Under the pieces are notes generated by a model, which worked only from the letters and a program-made list of their open reading frames with translations, did no database searches and was not told the DNA's origin. The translations under genes were made by a program, and so were the position numbers. A stretch of DNA of 41,008 nt, from positions 1-41,008 of the forward strand of contig JAGANY010000010.1 of the NCBI GenBank assembly GCA_017624025.1. Reading direction: 5' to 3'. This document shows positions 22,433-31,569 of the stretch, in pieces; position 1 is the stretch's first letter, and each line of letters opens with the position of its first letter. The DNA is from Ruminiclostridium sp. Lineage in GTDB: Bacteria > Bacillota > Clostridia > Oscillospirales > Ruminococcaceae.

Positions 22433-22920
22433 TTTATACCTTCCAGTATCATATCAAGAATTTCCGTTTCGCTAAGGTTAGAATTTACAGAAAAATCCGA
22501 ATGCTTAAGATAGATTTCTCTTCTTTTATCGAAAAGCTCCTTAAGCTGTTCCTTTGTGTTCTTCATAACGAGGGGGCGGTGTGTATCGCCCTTTATTCTC
22601 GAGTAGCAAAGCTCGAAATCAGCGTCAAGGAAAACAACATTACCCGTATTTCTTGCTGTTTCGGCGGTTACGGGATTTATAACTGCCCCTCCGCCTGTAG
22701 CAACAATGCTGTTTATGGGCATTTCACGGATATATTTTTCTTCAAGCCTTCTGAAATGCGGTTCTCCGAACTTTTCGAAGATTTCGGGAATAGTCATACC
22801 CTCTTTTTCCTCGATATAAGCGTCCAGGTCAACAAGAGTACAGCCGAGCTTTTCCGAAAGCTTCTGTCCCATAAAGGACTTTCCGCATCCCATAAAACCG
22901 CAGAGATAGATATTTCTCAT
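22429..22920 (-). CDS. aroK: Shikimate kinase
   Basis: This 163-aa enzyme phosphorylates shikimate to shikimate 3-phosphate. It has the P-loop GFMGCGKS (8-15), the DLD of DLDAYIEE, the shikimate-binding FRRLEE and GGGA segments, and the lid motif HRPL. Length is typical. The ATG at 22920 is preceded by GGAGG and overlaps the aroE stop by 4 bp (ATGA); a longer frame from 22986 would overlap aroE heavily and is rejected. Directly following aroE, it forms consecutive steps of aromatic amino-acid synthesis, complementing pheA at 2700. Confidence 0.95.
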   Translation of the reverse strand: MRNIYLCGFMGCGKSFMGQKLSEKLGCTLVDLDAYIEEKEGMTIPEIFEKFGEPHFRRLEEKYIREMPINSIVATGGGAVINPVTAETARNTGNVVFLDADFELCYSRIKGDTHRPLVMKNTKEQLKELFDKRREIYLKHSDFSVNSNLSETEILDMILEGIK

Positions 22921-23768
22921 ACAAGAGCCTCCATGTCGGAGATAAGGGTCTTTATATCCTCGTCCTTGAACTTCGAATTGTTCCATATACCGTGAGCGAC
23001 TACTGCCTGGAAAACGAGCATAGCCATACCGCTCATAGCTCTTATACCGAGCTTTCCAGCGGTTTTTACGAGCAATGTGTCACGGGGATTATATACGACG
23101 TCAAAAACGTACCCTGCCCCGTAGAGAATCTCCTCGTCACAGGGCATATTATCAACCTTCGGGAACATTCCCACAGGGGAAGCGTTCATAACAAGGTCAA
23201 AAACAGGCATTTCATCAAAGTCCGAGGGAGAAACAACATTTCCCTTTATAGTTACGATACGTACTCTCGCCTCGGGGTTCATCTTCTTTATCTCGGAAAC
23301 TACCTCCTGTGCAGCTTCAAGTCCCTGCTTAAGCACAGCTATCGTAAGGTCTCCGTTAAAGAGAGCGGTCTCGATAGCCATCATTCTTCCTACGCCTCCG
23401 CAACCGATAAGAAGCACTCTCGAAGAAAGATTTGCTCCTAAAAGGTCGATAGATTTTCTGAAGCCGAGAATATCGGTATTGAAGCCGTATTTTACGTCGC
23501 CCTCGTTACGGATACAGTTTACCGAGCCATACTGCTGTGCACCTGTGGAAAGCTTGTTGCAGTAGTCAATAATCGAAATCTTATGAGGAATAGTAATATT
23601 AAAGCCGTCAAGCTCCGCCAGCTCATCGTATTTATTTTTAAGCTCCTCGGGAGGGATATCCATCTTTACATACTCCGCTTCGATTCCCGAAAGCTTAAAA
23701 AGGCGTTCGTGGATGTTGGGAGAAAGGGTATGTCCTAAAGAGTGACCGATAATTGCGTATTTTTTCAT
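22917..23768 (-). CDS. aroE: Shikimate dehydrogenase
   Basis: This 283-aa NADP(H) enzyme reduces 3-dehydroshikimate to shikimate. N-terminal substrate-domain motifs are HTLSPNIH, NITIPHK (catalytic lysine) and NTDILGF; the Rossmann loop is GCGGVGRM, and NASPVGM and the FQAVVAHGIW helix are typical of the C-terminal part. GGAAAGGA precedes the ATG. It is the first gene of the minus-strand run that continues through aroK, the amidohydrolase, a membrane protein, fumarase alpha, the ArsC-like protein and AraC. Its promoter must lie in or next to the repeat region 23786-24092 and could not be placed confidently. Confidence 0.96.
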   Translation of the reverse strand: MKKYAIIGHSLGHTLSPNIHERLFKLSGIEAEYVKMDIPPEELKNKYDELAELDGFNITIPHKISIIDYCNKLSTGAQQYGSVNCIRNEGDVKYGFNTDILGFRKSIDLLGANLSSRVLLIGCGGVGRMMAIETALFNGDLTIAVLKQGLEAAQEVVSEIKKMNPEARVRIVTIKGNVVSPSDFDEMPVFDLVMNASPVGMFPKVDNMPCDEEILYGAGYVFDVVYNPRDTLLVKTAGKLGIRAMSGMAMLVFQAVVAHGIWNNSKFKDEDIKTLISDMEALV

Positions 23769-23785
23769 AATTATGTCCTTTCCAT

Positions 23786-24092
23786 TAAAAATGAATGATG
23801 AAGAATGAAAGATGAAGGATTAGGGTATTGCCTACGGCAATGATTTTAAATAAAACATTACAGATGTACGCCTTGTAAAGTCAATCCTCATCATCAACCA
23901 CTTCCGTCTGACGCTGTAATATCTGAATGATGAAAGATTTGGAGTGTCCGCTTTCTCTTAAAATTTATAATCCGTCCGCCGTAGGCGGACACCGCAATCA
24001 TTCATTCTTCATCATTCATCATTCATCTATTCAAATCCGTCCGCCACAGGCGGACACCACAGCTATTCATTATTCACTCTTAACTCTTCACT
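23786..24092. repeat. Intergenic repeat region between fabD and aroE
   Basis: The 325-bp gap holds no gene. It is made of repeat-family sequence: AATGATGAAGAATGAAAGATG at the left, CATTCATTCTTCATCATTCA and TTCACTCTTAACTCTTCACT at the right, several GTCCGCC/GGCGGAC hairpins (about 23980 and 24042) and a TGCCTACGGCA hairpin near 23829. It seems to be two copies nested or side by side. An ATTACAG/CTGTAAT pair spans about 23857-23924. Confidence 0.75.
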
Positions 24093-24093
24093 A

Positions 24094-24993
24094 TTAAGCG
24101 TCCATTGCCGATGCAGTTACATCGTCAAGAGTCTTCTTTACGAGACCCACAAGAGTCTTTCCGGGTCCGCATTCAACAAATGTATCAATGCCTGCCTCCT
24201 TCATAGCGTTAAGCTCGTCTGTGAAGCGTACGGGGGAGCAGATATGACGGGAGAGAATATCGTGAATGTTGCTGAAATCCGTAAGAAGTCCGCCTGTAAC
24301 ATTGGAATAGAACTTTTTTTCGGGTACTTTAAATTCAACTCCGCTTATAAGACCTCTGAATTCTTCGGCTGCCTCCTTCATAAATTCAGAATGGAAAGCC
24401 GCCGCAACAGCGAGAGGAATAACTCTCTTTACGCCGTTCGCTGTAAGCTTTTCGGAAGCCTTTGCGATACCGCTTTCGCTTCCCGCAATAACGGTCTGCT
24501 GCTTTGAATTGTAGTTTACGGGGGTTACATAGTCTCCGCCCTCGGTAACCTCTTTACAGATTGCTTCAATAAGTGAAACATCGCTGCTCATAACCGCCGC
24601 CATCTTGCCGCCGTTCTTTACGGCTGCCTTTTCCATACACATTGCACGGTTCTTTATAAGACCGAAGCCTGTTTCGAGAGATACTGCCCCCGAAATAACG
24701 AGAGCGGCATATTCGCCTAAGGAATGACCTGCAACAGCAGTAAAATCGTTGCCCTCGTTTATGAACTTTTCGGCACAGAGAAGAGACATTGTAAAAATAA
24801 CGGGCTGTGAAACGGCTGTACGCGAAAGCTCGGACATTTCAGCTGTGAACATTGTATTTTTAAGGTCGAAGCCTAAAATATCGCTTCCTGCCTCAAATAT
24901 TTTTTCATAAGCGGAAGGGTTTTCGTTGTAGATTTTTTCTCCCATACCCTGATACTGGGAGCCCTGTCCCGAGAATAAAAGTGCTGTTGACAT
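24094..24993 (-). CDS. fabD: Malonyl-CoA:ACP transacylase
   Basis: The 299-aa enzyme moves malonyl groups from CoA to acyl carrier protein for fatty-acid elongation. It has the N-terminal FSGQGSQ, the nucleophilic serine S91 in GHSLGEY, the histidine in AAAFHSEFM, and the C-terminal ECGPGKTL. The ATG at 24993 follows AAAGGAAAG; a frame from 25041 has no such site. It is transcribed divergently from the fab operon, sharing the intergenic region 24994-25226, whereas in most Firmicutes fabD is inside the operon. Confidence 0.95.
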   Translation of the reverse strand: MSTALLFSGQGSQYQGMGEKIYNENPSAYEKIFEAGSDILGFDLKNTMFTAEMSELSRTAVSQPVIFTMSLLCAEKFINEGNDFTAVAGHSLGEYAALVISGAVSLETGFGLIKNRAMCMEKAAVKNGGKMAAVMSSDVSLIEAICKEVTEGGDYVTPVNYNSKQQTVIAGSESGIAKASEKLTANGVKRVIPLAVAAAFHSEFMKEAAEEFRGLISGVEFKVPEKKFYSNVTGGLLTDFSNIHDILSRHICSPVRFTDELNAMKEAGIDTFVECGPGKTLVGLVKKTLDDVTASAMDA

Positions 24994-25069
24994 ATTTTTT
25001 CTTTCCTTTCTTTGCTGCAGCCGCCTGTACTGTAACGACATTTTGTAACATTATGACGATAAAAAATAT

Positions 25070-25098
25070 TTGACAAAGCTTTTAAAAATTGGTATAAT
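25070..25098 (+). promoter_or_regulatory. Consensus promoter of the fab/acc operon
   Basis: TTGACA (25070-25075), 17 bp, TATAAT (25093-25098): a perfect sigma-A match. Transcription would start near 25105, leaving a leader of about 120 nt that begins with the 24-bp tandem repeat. Confidence 0.88.
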
Positions 25099-25110
25099 AT
25101 TATAGTGTGT

Positions 25111-25158
25111 TTTTAAAGAAGCATTATCATATAGTTTTAAAGAAGCATTATCATATAG
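25111..25158 (+). repeat. Two tandem 24-bp direct repeats in the fab operon leader
   Basis: An identical 24-base unit beginning TTTTAAAGAAGCATT and ending ATCATATAG occurs at 25111-25134 and 25135-25158 without a gap, just after the predicted transcription start. It does not resemble the published FapR or FabT operators as I remember them. It is a candidate operator for control of lipid synthesis, or a leader RNA element. Confidence 0.8.
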
Positions 25159-25226
25159 TATGCGGCTAATAATTTCCGCTACTTATTATATACTATTTGA
25201 AGAATAAAATCAAGGAGAATTTGCTG

Positions 25227-26228
25227 ATGAGAGGTATAAAAATTTTAGGCACAGGCGTTTACACCCCCGAAACAAAGATAACCAACAATGATTTATCTGA
25301 AATTATGGAGACCGATAACGAATGGATAGTTTCCCGTACAGGTATCGAGTCCCGTAATTATTCCAAGAATAAATCAAATCACTATATGGCGGCCGAGGCT
25401 TCCAAGGCGGCTATCGAAAACGCTGGCTTAAAGCCTGAAGACATCGACCTTATTATCGCTTCCTCCTGTTCGACCGAATATTTTTATCCTAACCTCGCAA
25501 GTCTTATCCAGGGCTGTATCGGTGCGGTAAATGCGGCTGTTGTTGAAATAAATACCGCTTGTACAGGCTTTATCTCCGCCCTCGATATTGCGAGCCGTTA
25601 TCTTATGGACGGCGATTATAAAAAGGTTCTCGTTGTAGCAAGCGAAAGACTCGCACCCCACGTTGACTTCGGCGACCGTGCCTCCTGTATTCTCTTCGGA
25701 GACGGTGCCGGTGCGGCGGTTATCGAACACAGCGACAAGCCCCTCTACTCCTATTTAAGCGGCAAGGCAGATAAATTCGAGGCTCTTTACTGTCATATCA
25801 ACAAGCAGAATAACTGCCCCTATATCGAAGACAAGGACGAAACTACCTCCCTCCCCGCTTTTGACGGCGAAAATAAGCTCGAATATCTCCAGATGGACGG
25901 TAAGGGCGTATATAAGTTTGCTGTTGACGCTATGACTGTGGCTGTTGAAAAAACTCTCGCAAAGGCAGGGCTTACGAAGGAAGATATCGACCTCGTTATC
26001 CCTCATCAGGCTAATATAAGAATTATCCAGAGTGCCACAAAGGCTCTCGGTATCCCTTCGGAAAAGGTATTCGTGAATATTGCGAACCACGCTAATACTT
26101 CAAGTGCGTGTATTCCTACCTGTCTCGACGACCTCAATAAGGAAGGAAGAATAAAGGACGGTATGAAAATCTGTCTTGTAGGCTTCGGTGCAGGTCTTAC
26201 AAGCGGTGCAATTATATTTGAACAGTAA
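25227..26228 (+). CDS. fabH: 3-oxoacyl-ACP synthase III
   Basis: The 333-aa condensing enzyme starts fatty-acid synthesis by joining an acyl-CoA primer to malonyl-ACP. The catalytic triad is visible: C112 in NTACTGF, His in PHQANIR, and Asn in NHANTSSA. The GFGAGLTSGA motif is at the C-terminus. The ATG at 25227 lies 9 nt after AAGGAG; an earlier in-frame start at 25197 lacks one. It is the first gene of the nine-gene operon, behind a consensus promoter and the tandem repeat. Confidence 0.96.
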   Translation: MRGIKILGTGVYTPETKITNNDLSEIMETDNEWIVSRTGIESRNYSKNKSNHYMAAEASKAAIENAGLKPEDIDLIIASSCSTEYFYPNLASLIQGCIGAVNAAVVEINTACTGFISALDIASRYLMDGDYKKVLVVASERLAPHVDFGDRASCILFGDGAGAAVIEHSDKPLYSYLSGKADKFEALYCHINKQNNCPYIEDKDETTSLPAFDGENKLEYLQMDGKGVYKFAVDAMTVAVEKTLAKAGLTKEDIDLVIPHQANIRIIQSATKALGIPSEKVFVNIANHANTSSACIPTCLDDLNKEGRIKDGMKICLVGFGAGLTSGAIIFEQ

Positions 26229-26246
26229 ACGGGAAAGGAAAGAAAA

Positions 26247-27173
26247 ATGAACACAAAAATTACAGAACTCCTCGGAATCAAGTACCCTATCTTACAGGGC
26301 GGTATGGCTTGGATAGCTGAAAGCAGTCTTGCCGCCGCTGTTTCAAATGCAGGCGGTGCAGGAATCATAGCAGGCGGCAGTGCTCCTGCTGAGCTTATAA
26401 AGGAAGAGATTCATAAGGCAAAGGCTCTTACCGATAAGCCCTTCGGCGTAAACATTATGCTTATGGCTCCCAACGCCGACGACCTCGCACAGCTCGTTAT
26501 CGATGAAAAAATCCCCTTTATAACAACAGGTGCGGGTAACCCCGGTAAATATATGGAAAAGTGGCTCGAAGCAGGTATAAAGGTCATCCCTGTTGTTCCA
26601 AGCGTTGCTCTCGCAAAGAGAATGGAACGTGCCGGTGCTGCCGCTGTTATCGCCGAAGGCACAGAAAGCGGCGGTCATATCGGCGAAAATACAACAATGT
26701 GTCTCGTACCCCAGGTTGTTGACGCTGTAAGCATCCCCGTTATCGCTGCAGGCGGTATTGCTGACGGAAGAGGTATTGCCGCTTCCTTTATGCTCGGTGC
26801 CGAGGGCGTACAGGTCGGTACACGCTTCCTCGCCTGTGAAGAATGCAAGATTCACCCCACATATAAAGAACTCGTTATCGACGCAAAGGACACAGACAGC
26901 GTTGTAACAGGCAGATACACAGGTCATCCCTGCCGTAACGTAAAGACAAAGTTCGCTAAGCGTCTCGCAACAGGCGAAAAGGACGGCACACTTACTCCCG
27001 ACGAATTTGAACAGCTTACAGTCGGTGCATTAAGAAAGGCTGTACAGGACGGAAACCTTGACGAAGGCTCCTTCCTCTGTGGTGCTATTGCAGGTATGAT
27101 AAACGAAGTAAAGCCCGCAAAGGATATCGTAGAAGAAATGTTTACACAGGCTGAAAAGCTTTTAAACAAATAA
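26247..27173 (+). CDS. fabK: Enoyl-ACP reductase II (FMN-dependent)
   Basis: The 308-aa flavoprotein performs the last reduction of each elongation cycle. It is of the nitropropane-dioxygenase-like FabK type: PILQGGMAWIA at the start, GGAGIIAGG, the ESGGHIGE segment with H144, IPVIAAGGIADGRG and GAEGVQVGTRFLA for FMN phosphate binding. FabK is structurally unrelated to FabI, the triclosan target; no FabI is seen here. AAAGGAAAG precedes the ATG, 18 bp after fabH. Confidence 0.95.
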   Translation: MNTKITELLGIKYPILQGGMAWIAESSLAAAVSNAGGAGIIAGGSAPAELIKEEIHKAKALTDKPFGVNIMLMAPNADDLAQLVIDEKIPFITTGAGNPGKYMEKWLEAGIKVIPVVPSVALAKRMERAGAAAVIAEGTESGGHIGENTTMCLVPQVVDAVSIPVIAAGGIADGRGIAASFMLGAEGVQVGTRFLACEECKIHPTYKELVIDAKDTDSVVTGRYTGHPCRNVKTKFAKRLATGEKDGTLTPDEFEQLTVGALRKAVQDGNLDEGSFLCGAIAGMINEVKPAKDIVEEMFTQAEKLLNK

Positions 27174-27201
27174 ATATATAGAAAAGGAAGGAAAAGGAAT
27201 T

Positions 27202-27939
27202 ATGGTAGCAATCGTAACAGGTGCCTCCCAGGGTATCGGTGAATGTATCGCAAAAAGACTGGCTAAGGACGGATATAACGTAGCAATAAACTGCTATCCC
27301 TCCGACGGGGATATCGAAAAGGCAGGAAAGGTTGCCGAAGAATGCCGTGCTATGGGCGTTGAGGCAGAGATTTTCGCCGCTGACGTATCTAAGTATGACC
27401 AGTGTGAAAAAATGGTAAAGGAAATAAAGGAACGCTTCGGTGCTATCGACGCTCTCGTAAATAATGCAGGTATCACCAAGGACGGTCTTTTAGCAAGAAT
27501 GAGCGAGGAGCAGTATGACTCCGTTATCGCTGTAAACCAGAAATCTATTTTCAATATGATGAAGCCCGTATGCTCCGTTATGATGAAGCAGAAGCACGGT
27601 GCTATCGTTAATATGGCTTCGGTTGCAGGTCTTTACGGCAACCCCGGTCAGTTCAACTACAGCGCTTCAAAGGCAGCTATAATCGGTATGACAATGAGTG
27701 CGGCTAAGGAATTCGGAGCAAGAAATATCCGTGTAAACGCTGTTGCTCCCGGTCTTATAAAGACACCTATGACCGACGCTCTTACCGACGAACAGAAGGA
27801 CAAGATTTTCGGTCAGATAGCTCTTAAGCGTTTCGGCGAAGTAAGCGAAATCGCTTCTACCGTTTCCTTCCTTCTTTCCGAAGAAGCCTCCTATATTACA
27901 GGACAGACAATCGAAATAAGCGGCGGACTCGCTATGTAA
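27202..27939 (+). CDS. fabG: 3-oxoacyl-ACP reductase
   Basis: This 245-aa short-chain dehydrogenase reduces 3-oxoacyl-ACP with NADPH. It has the TGASQGIG cofactor loop (7-14), NNAG (87-90), and the catalytic residues S140, Y153 and K157 (YSASK). The C-terminal YITGQTIEISGGLAM is the usual family ending. It is 28 bp after fabK with a good AAGGA site, and is followed by a 79-bp gap before fabF that contains no recognisable promoter. Confidence 0.96.
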   Translation: MVAIVTGASQGIGECIAKRLAKDGYNVAINCYPSDGDIEKAGKVAEECRAMGVEAEIFAADVSKYDQCEKMVKEIKERFGAIDALVNNAGITKDGLLARMSEEQYDSVIAVNQKSIFNMMKPVCSVMMKQKHGAIVNMASVAGLYGNPGQFNYSASKAAIIGMTMSAAKEFGARNIRVNAVAPGLIKTPMTDALTDEQKDKIFGQIALKRFGEVSEIASTVSFLLSEEASYITGQTIEISGGLAM

Positions 27940-28018
27940 ACCGCCGATACAGCAAAATCCCCTCGCTGTCCGCTTAATATAAACAGGACGGCGTCTTACT
28001 GAAAGGAATATTGATATA

Positions 28019-29254
28019 ATGAGCAGAGTAGTTATAACAGGACTTGGCGTAGTAAGTCCTATCGGAAATACGGTAGAGGAATTCTGGGACAGCATAAAGG
28101 CAAATAAGCACGGCTTTGAGCTTAACGAATGGTTCCCGGGACAGAGCGAAGAAAAAAACGTTACCGCTAAGGTAAAGAATTTCGACGTAAGCGAATATGT
28201 TGATAAAAAAGCGGCCCGCCGTATGGATACACTTACACAGTATGCGGTTTACGCTTCGAAGAAAGCTCTCGAGGACGCCGGAAGCGATTTCTCCGACCTT
28301 GACCCTTACCGCTGCGGCGTTATTATCGGTTCGGGTATCGGCGGTATCCTTACAACCGAAGAACAGATTTTAACCTACCACAACAAGAACAACAGCCGTG
28401 TATCTGTTTTCACGATTCCTATGATGATTGGAAATATGGCGGCAGGTACTGTTGCTATCCAGACTAAGTTCAAGGGTGCAAACTACTGTACAGTTTCCGC
28501 CTGTGCTTCCGCAACACACGCTATCGGCGAAGCATTCCACGCTATAAAGAACGGCTATCTCGACTGTGCAATCGCCGGCGGTGCCGAGGCTTGCCAGTTA
28601 GGCTTCGCTATGGCAGGCTTCAACAATATGCACGCTGTTACAAGAAGCCAGGACCCCGACAGAGCGTCTATCCCCTTCGATAAGGACCGTTCGGGCTTCG
28701 TTTTAGGCGACGGTGCCGGTATCGTTATCCTCGAAGAATATGAACACGCTAAGGCAAGAGGTGCTAAGATATACGCTGAAATCGCCGGCTACGGTGCAAC
28801 CTGTGACGCATACCACGAAACAAGCCCCGACCCCGAGGGCTTCGGCGGTGCGAAGGCTATGGAGCTTGCGGTAAAGGAAGCGGGCGTTCCCTTCGAGACC
28901 ATAAACTACTGCAACGCACACGGCACTTCTACTCCCATTAATGACAGGACTGAAACAAACGCTCTTAAGATTACCTTCGGCGACCACGCAAGAAATATGG
29001 TAATCAACTCCACAAAGTCTATGACAGGTCACCTTTTAGGTGCGGCAGGCGGTGTTGAGGCCGTTGCAACAGTACTCCAGATGAAGAATGACCTTGTACA
29101 CGCTACTGTAGGCTTAAAGGAATGCGACGGGGACTGTGACCTCGATTACTGTAAGGGCGAAAACAGAAATATGAAGATAACAGGAGCAATCAGCAACTCC
29201 CTCGGCTTCGGCGGACATAATGCTACAATCTGCTTCTTACCCGTAAACAACTGA
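28019..29254 (+). CDS. fabF: 3-oxoacyl-ACP synthase II
   Basis: The 411-aa condensing enzyme elongates acyl-ACP. It has the nucleophilic C162 in TVSACASATHAIG, the two histidines in NAHGTSTPINDRTE and KSMTGHLLGAAGG, and the C-terminal NSLGFGGHNAT. Length is normal for FabF. AAAGGA lies upstream of the ATG at 28019. It belongs with fabH, fabK and fabG in one operon, and accB follows 19 bp after its stop. Confidence 0.96.
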   Translation: MSRVVITGLGVVSPIGNTVEEFWDSIKANKHGFELNEWFPGQSEEKNVTAKVKNFDVSEYVDKKAARRMDTLTQYAVYASKKALEDAGSDFSDLDPYRCGVIIGSGIGGILTTEEQILTYHNKNNSRVSVFTIPMMIGNMAAGTVAIQTKFKGANYCTVSACASATHAIGEAFHAIKNGYLDCAIAGGAEACQLGFAMAGFNNMHAVTRSQDPDRASIPFDKDRSGFVLGDGAGIVILEEYEHAKARGAKIYAEIAGYGATCDAYHETSPDPEGFGGAKAMELAVKEAGVPFETINYCNAHGTSTPINDRTETNALKITFGDHARNMVINSTKSMTGHLLGAAGGVEAVATVLQMKNDLVHATVGLKECDGDCDLDYCKGENRNMKITGAISNSLGFGGHNATICFLPVNN

Positions 29255-29273
29255 TAAGAAAGGAACTGTGACT

Positions 29274-29741
29274 ATGAAGTACAAAGATTCACTTGTAGCA
29301 ACCGTAAAGGAATACGTTGACCTTATGAAGGAGAGTAATTTAAGCTACTTAAAGGTAAAGAACGACGATTTCGAGCTTGAGCTGGGCGAAAAGCGTCCTC
29401 CTATGCCCCCTATGCCTCCTATGATGACTCCTATGGGCGTTCCCGCTCCCGCTGTACAGGCTAATATAATAAACGAAGCTCCCGCGGCTTCCGCCCCCGT
29501 ACTTAGCGGCAACATCGTAAAATCTCCTATCGTTGGTACATTCTACGCTGCTCCCGCTCCCGGAAAGGCTCCCTATGTAACCGTAGGCGCTTCCGTAAAT
29601 AAGGGCGACGTACTCTTTATTATCGAAAGTATGAAGCTTATGAACGAAGTAACGAGCGAATTTTCGGGCAAGGTTGCCGAAATTCTCGTTAAGGACGGCG
29701 AGGCTGTTGAATTTGACCAGCCTATCCTTCGCATTGAATAA
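29274..29741 (+). CDS. accB: Biotin carboxyl carrier protein of acetyl-CoA carboxylase
   Basis: The 155-aa protein carries biotin for malonyl-CoA formation. It has an N-terminal helix region (KEYVDLMKESNLSYLKV), a Pro/Met-rich linker at about 41-60 and a biotinyl domain ending in ESMKLMNEV with K121 as the modified lysine. The ATG at 29274 is chosen because AAGGA is 9 nt upstream; a GTG at 29268 is too near. It differs clearly from the carrier at 5397, so the cell has at least two biotin carrier proteins with separate partners. Confidence 0.95.
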   Translation: MKYKDSLVATVKEYVDLMKESNLSYLKVKNDDFELELGEKRPPMPPMPPMMTPMGVPAPAVQANIINEAPAASAPVLSGNIVKSPIVGTFYAAPAPGKAPYVTVGASVNKGDVLFIIESMKLMNEVTSEFSGKVAEILVKDGEAVEFDQPILRIE

Positions 29742-29759
29742 TATAAGGGGGAAGAAATT

Positions 29760-30185
29760 ATGAAGATGAACATCGAACAGATAAAGGAAATTATCCCTCA
29801 TCGTGACCCGTTTTTACTTATTGACGAAATTGAAGAAATCGAAGAAGGAAAGCGTGTTGTAGCTTTAAAGCACATCAAGGCCGACGATTTCTGGTTCAAG
29901 GGTCATTTCCCCGAATACCCCGTTGTACCGGGCGTGCTTATTCTCGAAATGATGGCACAGGCAGGTGCCGTATCTATGCTTATGATGCCCGAAAATAAGG
30001 GCAAGATAGGCTTCTTCGGAGGCGTAAAGGAAGCTAAGTTCCGCCGCCAGGTTGTTCCCGGCGATACTCTCCGATTAGAAGTTGAGATTATAAAGGTAAA
30101 GGGTCCCGTAGGCGTAGGAAAGGGCATCGCAACAGTAAACGGCGAAAAGGCTTGTACAGCTGAAATCTCCTTCGCAATAAAGTAA
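29760..30185 (+). CDS. fabZ: 3-hydroxyacyl-ACP dehydratase
   Basis: The 141-aa hot-dog-fold enzyme dehydrates 3-hydroxyacyl-ACP. The catalytic H49 is in [14 protein letters not shown] and E63 in [22 protein letters not shown] at the start is the family signature. It sits between accB and accC, an arrangement known from other Clostridia. A GGGGAAG site precedes the ATG. Confidence 0.96.
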   Translation: MKMNIEQIKEIIPHRDPFLLIDEIEEIEEGKRVVALKHIKADDFWFKGHFPEYPVVPGVLILEMMAQAGAVSMLMMPENKGKIGFFGGVKEAKFRRQVVPGDTLRLEVEIIKVKGPVGVGKGIATVNGEKACTAEISFAIK

Positions 30186-30209
30186 ATCCCTCGTAGAAAG
30201 GATTACGGA

Positions 30210-31553
30210 ATGTTTGATAAAATTCTTATCGCCAACAGAGGCGAAATTGCTATACGTATTATAAGAGCCTGCCGTGAGCTTGGTATTGAGACAGTTGCCG
30301 TTTATTCAACAGCCGACAAGAGTGCTCTTCACGCACAGATTGCCGACCAGGCAGTATGTATCGGCGGCCCGAGAAGCACCGACAGCTATCTTAATACAAA
30401 GGCTCTTATTGCCGCTTGTGAGATTACGGGAGCAAAGGCTATCCACCCAGGCTTCGGTTTTCTCTCTGAAGACAGTAATTTTGTACGTCTTTGTGATAAA
30501 TGCGGTATAAAATGGATAGGCCCCAACGCTTCCGCTATGGAGGCTATGGGCAACAAGGCTAACGCAAAATCCGCTATGATAAAGGCGGGCGTTCCCGTTG
30601 TAACAGGTTCGGAGGGCGTTGTTGAAACCCTCGAGGAAGCAAAGAAAATTTCCGCTGAGGTAGGCTACCCCGTTCTTGTAAAGGCAAGTGCGGGCGGAGG
30701 CGGAAGAGGTATCCGCCGTGCCGACAGCGAGGAAGAGCTCGAGGCGGCAATTACCGCCGCTAAGCAGGAAGCAAAGCAGTTCTTCGGAAACGATGATATA
30801 TATATCGAAAAGTTTATCGTAAACCCCCGCCACGTTGAGATACAGATTATTGCCGACGAACACGGAAACGCTGTTCATTTAGGCGAGCGTGACTGCTCCT
30901 GCCAGAGAAGAAACCAGAAGGTTCTCGAGGAAAGCCCGAGCCCCGTTATGACTCCCGAATTAAGAGAAAAAATGGGCCAGGCAGCCTTAAGAGCGGCAAG
31001 CGTTTACGGCTATTACAATGCAGGTACCGTAGAATTCCTCGTAGATAAGGACAAGAATTTCTACTTTATGGAAATGAACGCACGTATCCAGGTTGAACAC
31101 CCCGTTACCGAAATGGTAACAGGCGTTGACCTTATAAAAGAGCAGATACGTATCGCTATGGGACTTCCCCTCTCCTTTAAACAGGAGGATATCTCCCTCA
31201 GCGGCCACGTTATCGAATGCCGTATAAATGCAGAGGATCCGAAGCACGGCTTCCGTCCCTGCCCCGGAAAGATCCACTCCATTCATATGCCCGGCGGCCC
31301 CAACGTACGTATCGATACCGCCGTTTACCAGGGATATGAAATACCCCTGTACTATGACAGTATGATTGCAAAGCTTATCGTTAAGGGCAGAAACCGTGAG
31401 GAAGCTATCACGAAGATGAAGGTGGCTCTTTCGGAAATGCTTATCGAGGGCATTCAGACAAATATCGATTTCCAGCTTAATCTTCTTCGTGACGAAGAGT
31501 TCGAGAGCGGAGACTTCGATATCGGCTTCCTTAACCGTAAGGATTTAACATAA
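30210..31553 (+). CDS. accC: Acetyl-CoA carboxylase, biotin carboxylase subunit
   Basis: The 447-aa ATP-grasp enzyme carboxylates the biotin of AccB using bicarbonate. It has the N-terminal ILIANRGEIAIRI, the glycine-rich ATP loop KASAGGGGRGIRR, ERDCSCQRRNQKVLEE, and the metal/catalytic segment MEMNARIQVEHPVTE. Length is standard. AAAGGA precedes the ATG 24 bp after fabZ. It works with AccB, AccD and AccA encoded alongside; it might also serve other biotin carriers, but the transcarboxylase-type carrier at 5397 does not need it. Confidence 0.96.
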   Translation: MFDKILIANRGEIAIRIIRACRELGIETVAVYSTADKSALHAQIADQAVCIGGPRSTDSYLNTKALIAACEITGAKAIHPGFGFLSEDSNFVRLCDKCGIKWIGPNASAMEAMGNKANAKSAMIKAGVPVVTGSEGVVETLEEAKKISAEVGYPVLVKASAGGGGRGIRRADSEEELEAAITAAKQEAKQFFGNDDIYIEKFIVNPRHVEIQIIADEHGNAVHLGERDCSCQRRNQKVLEESPSPVMTPELREKMGQAALRAASVYGYYNAGTVEFLVDKDKNFYFMEMNARIQVEHPVTEMVTGVDLIKEQIRIAMGLPLSFKQEDISLSGHVIECRINAEDPKHGFRPCPGKIHSIHMPGGPNVRIDTAVYQGYEIPLYYDSMIAKLIVKGRNREEAITKMKVALSEMLIEGIQTNIDFQLNLLRDEEFESGDFDIGFLNRKDLT

Positions 31554-31569
31554 CATTATCGGAGGCAAA

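Noticed and set aside
23860..23890. aroE promoter with TTGACT on the minus strand
   Set aside because: The spacing and -10 (TAATGT) are poor, and the site lies in repeat sequence.
23786..24092. CRISPR array
   Set aside because: The repeats are degenerate, palindromic in parts and unevenly spaced, with no unique spacers of constant length and no cas genes.
25111..25158. FapR or FabT operator in the fab leader
   Set aside because: The tandem unit is not a palindrome and does not contain the motifs I remember for either regulator, so it was recorded only as a repeat.
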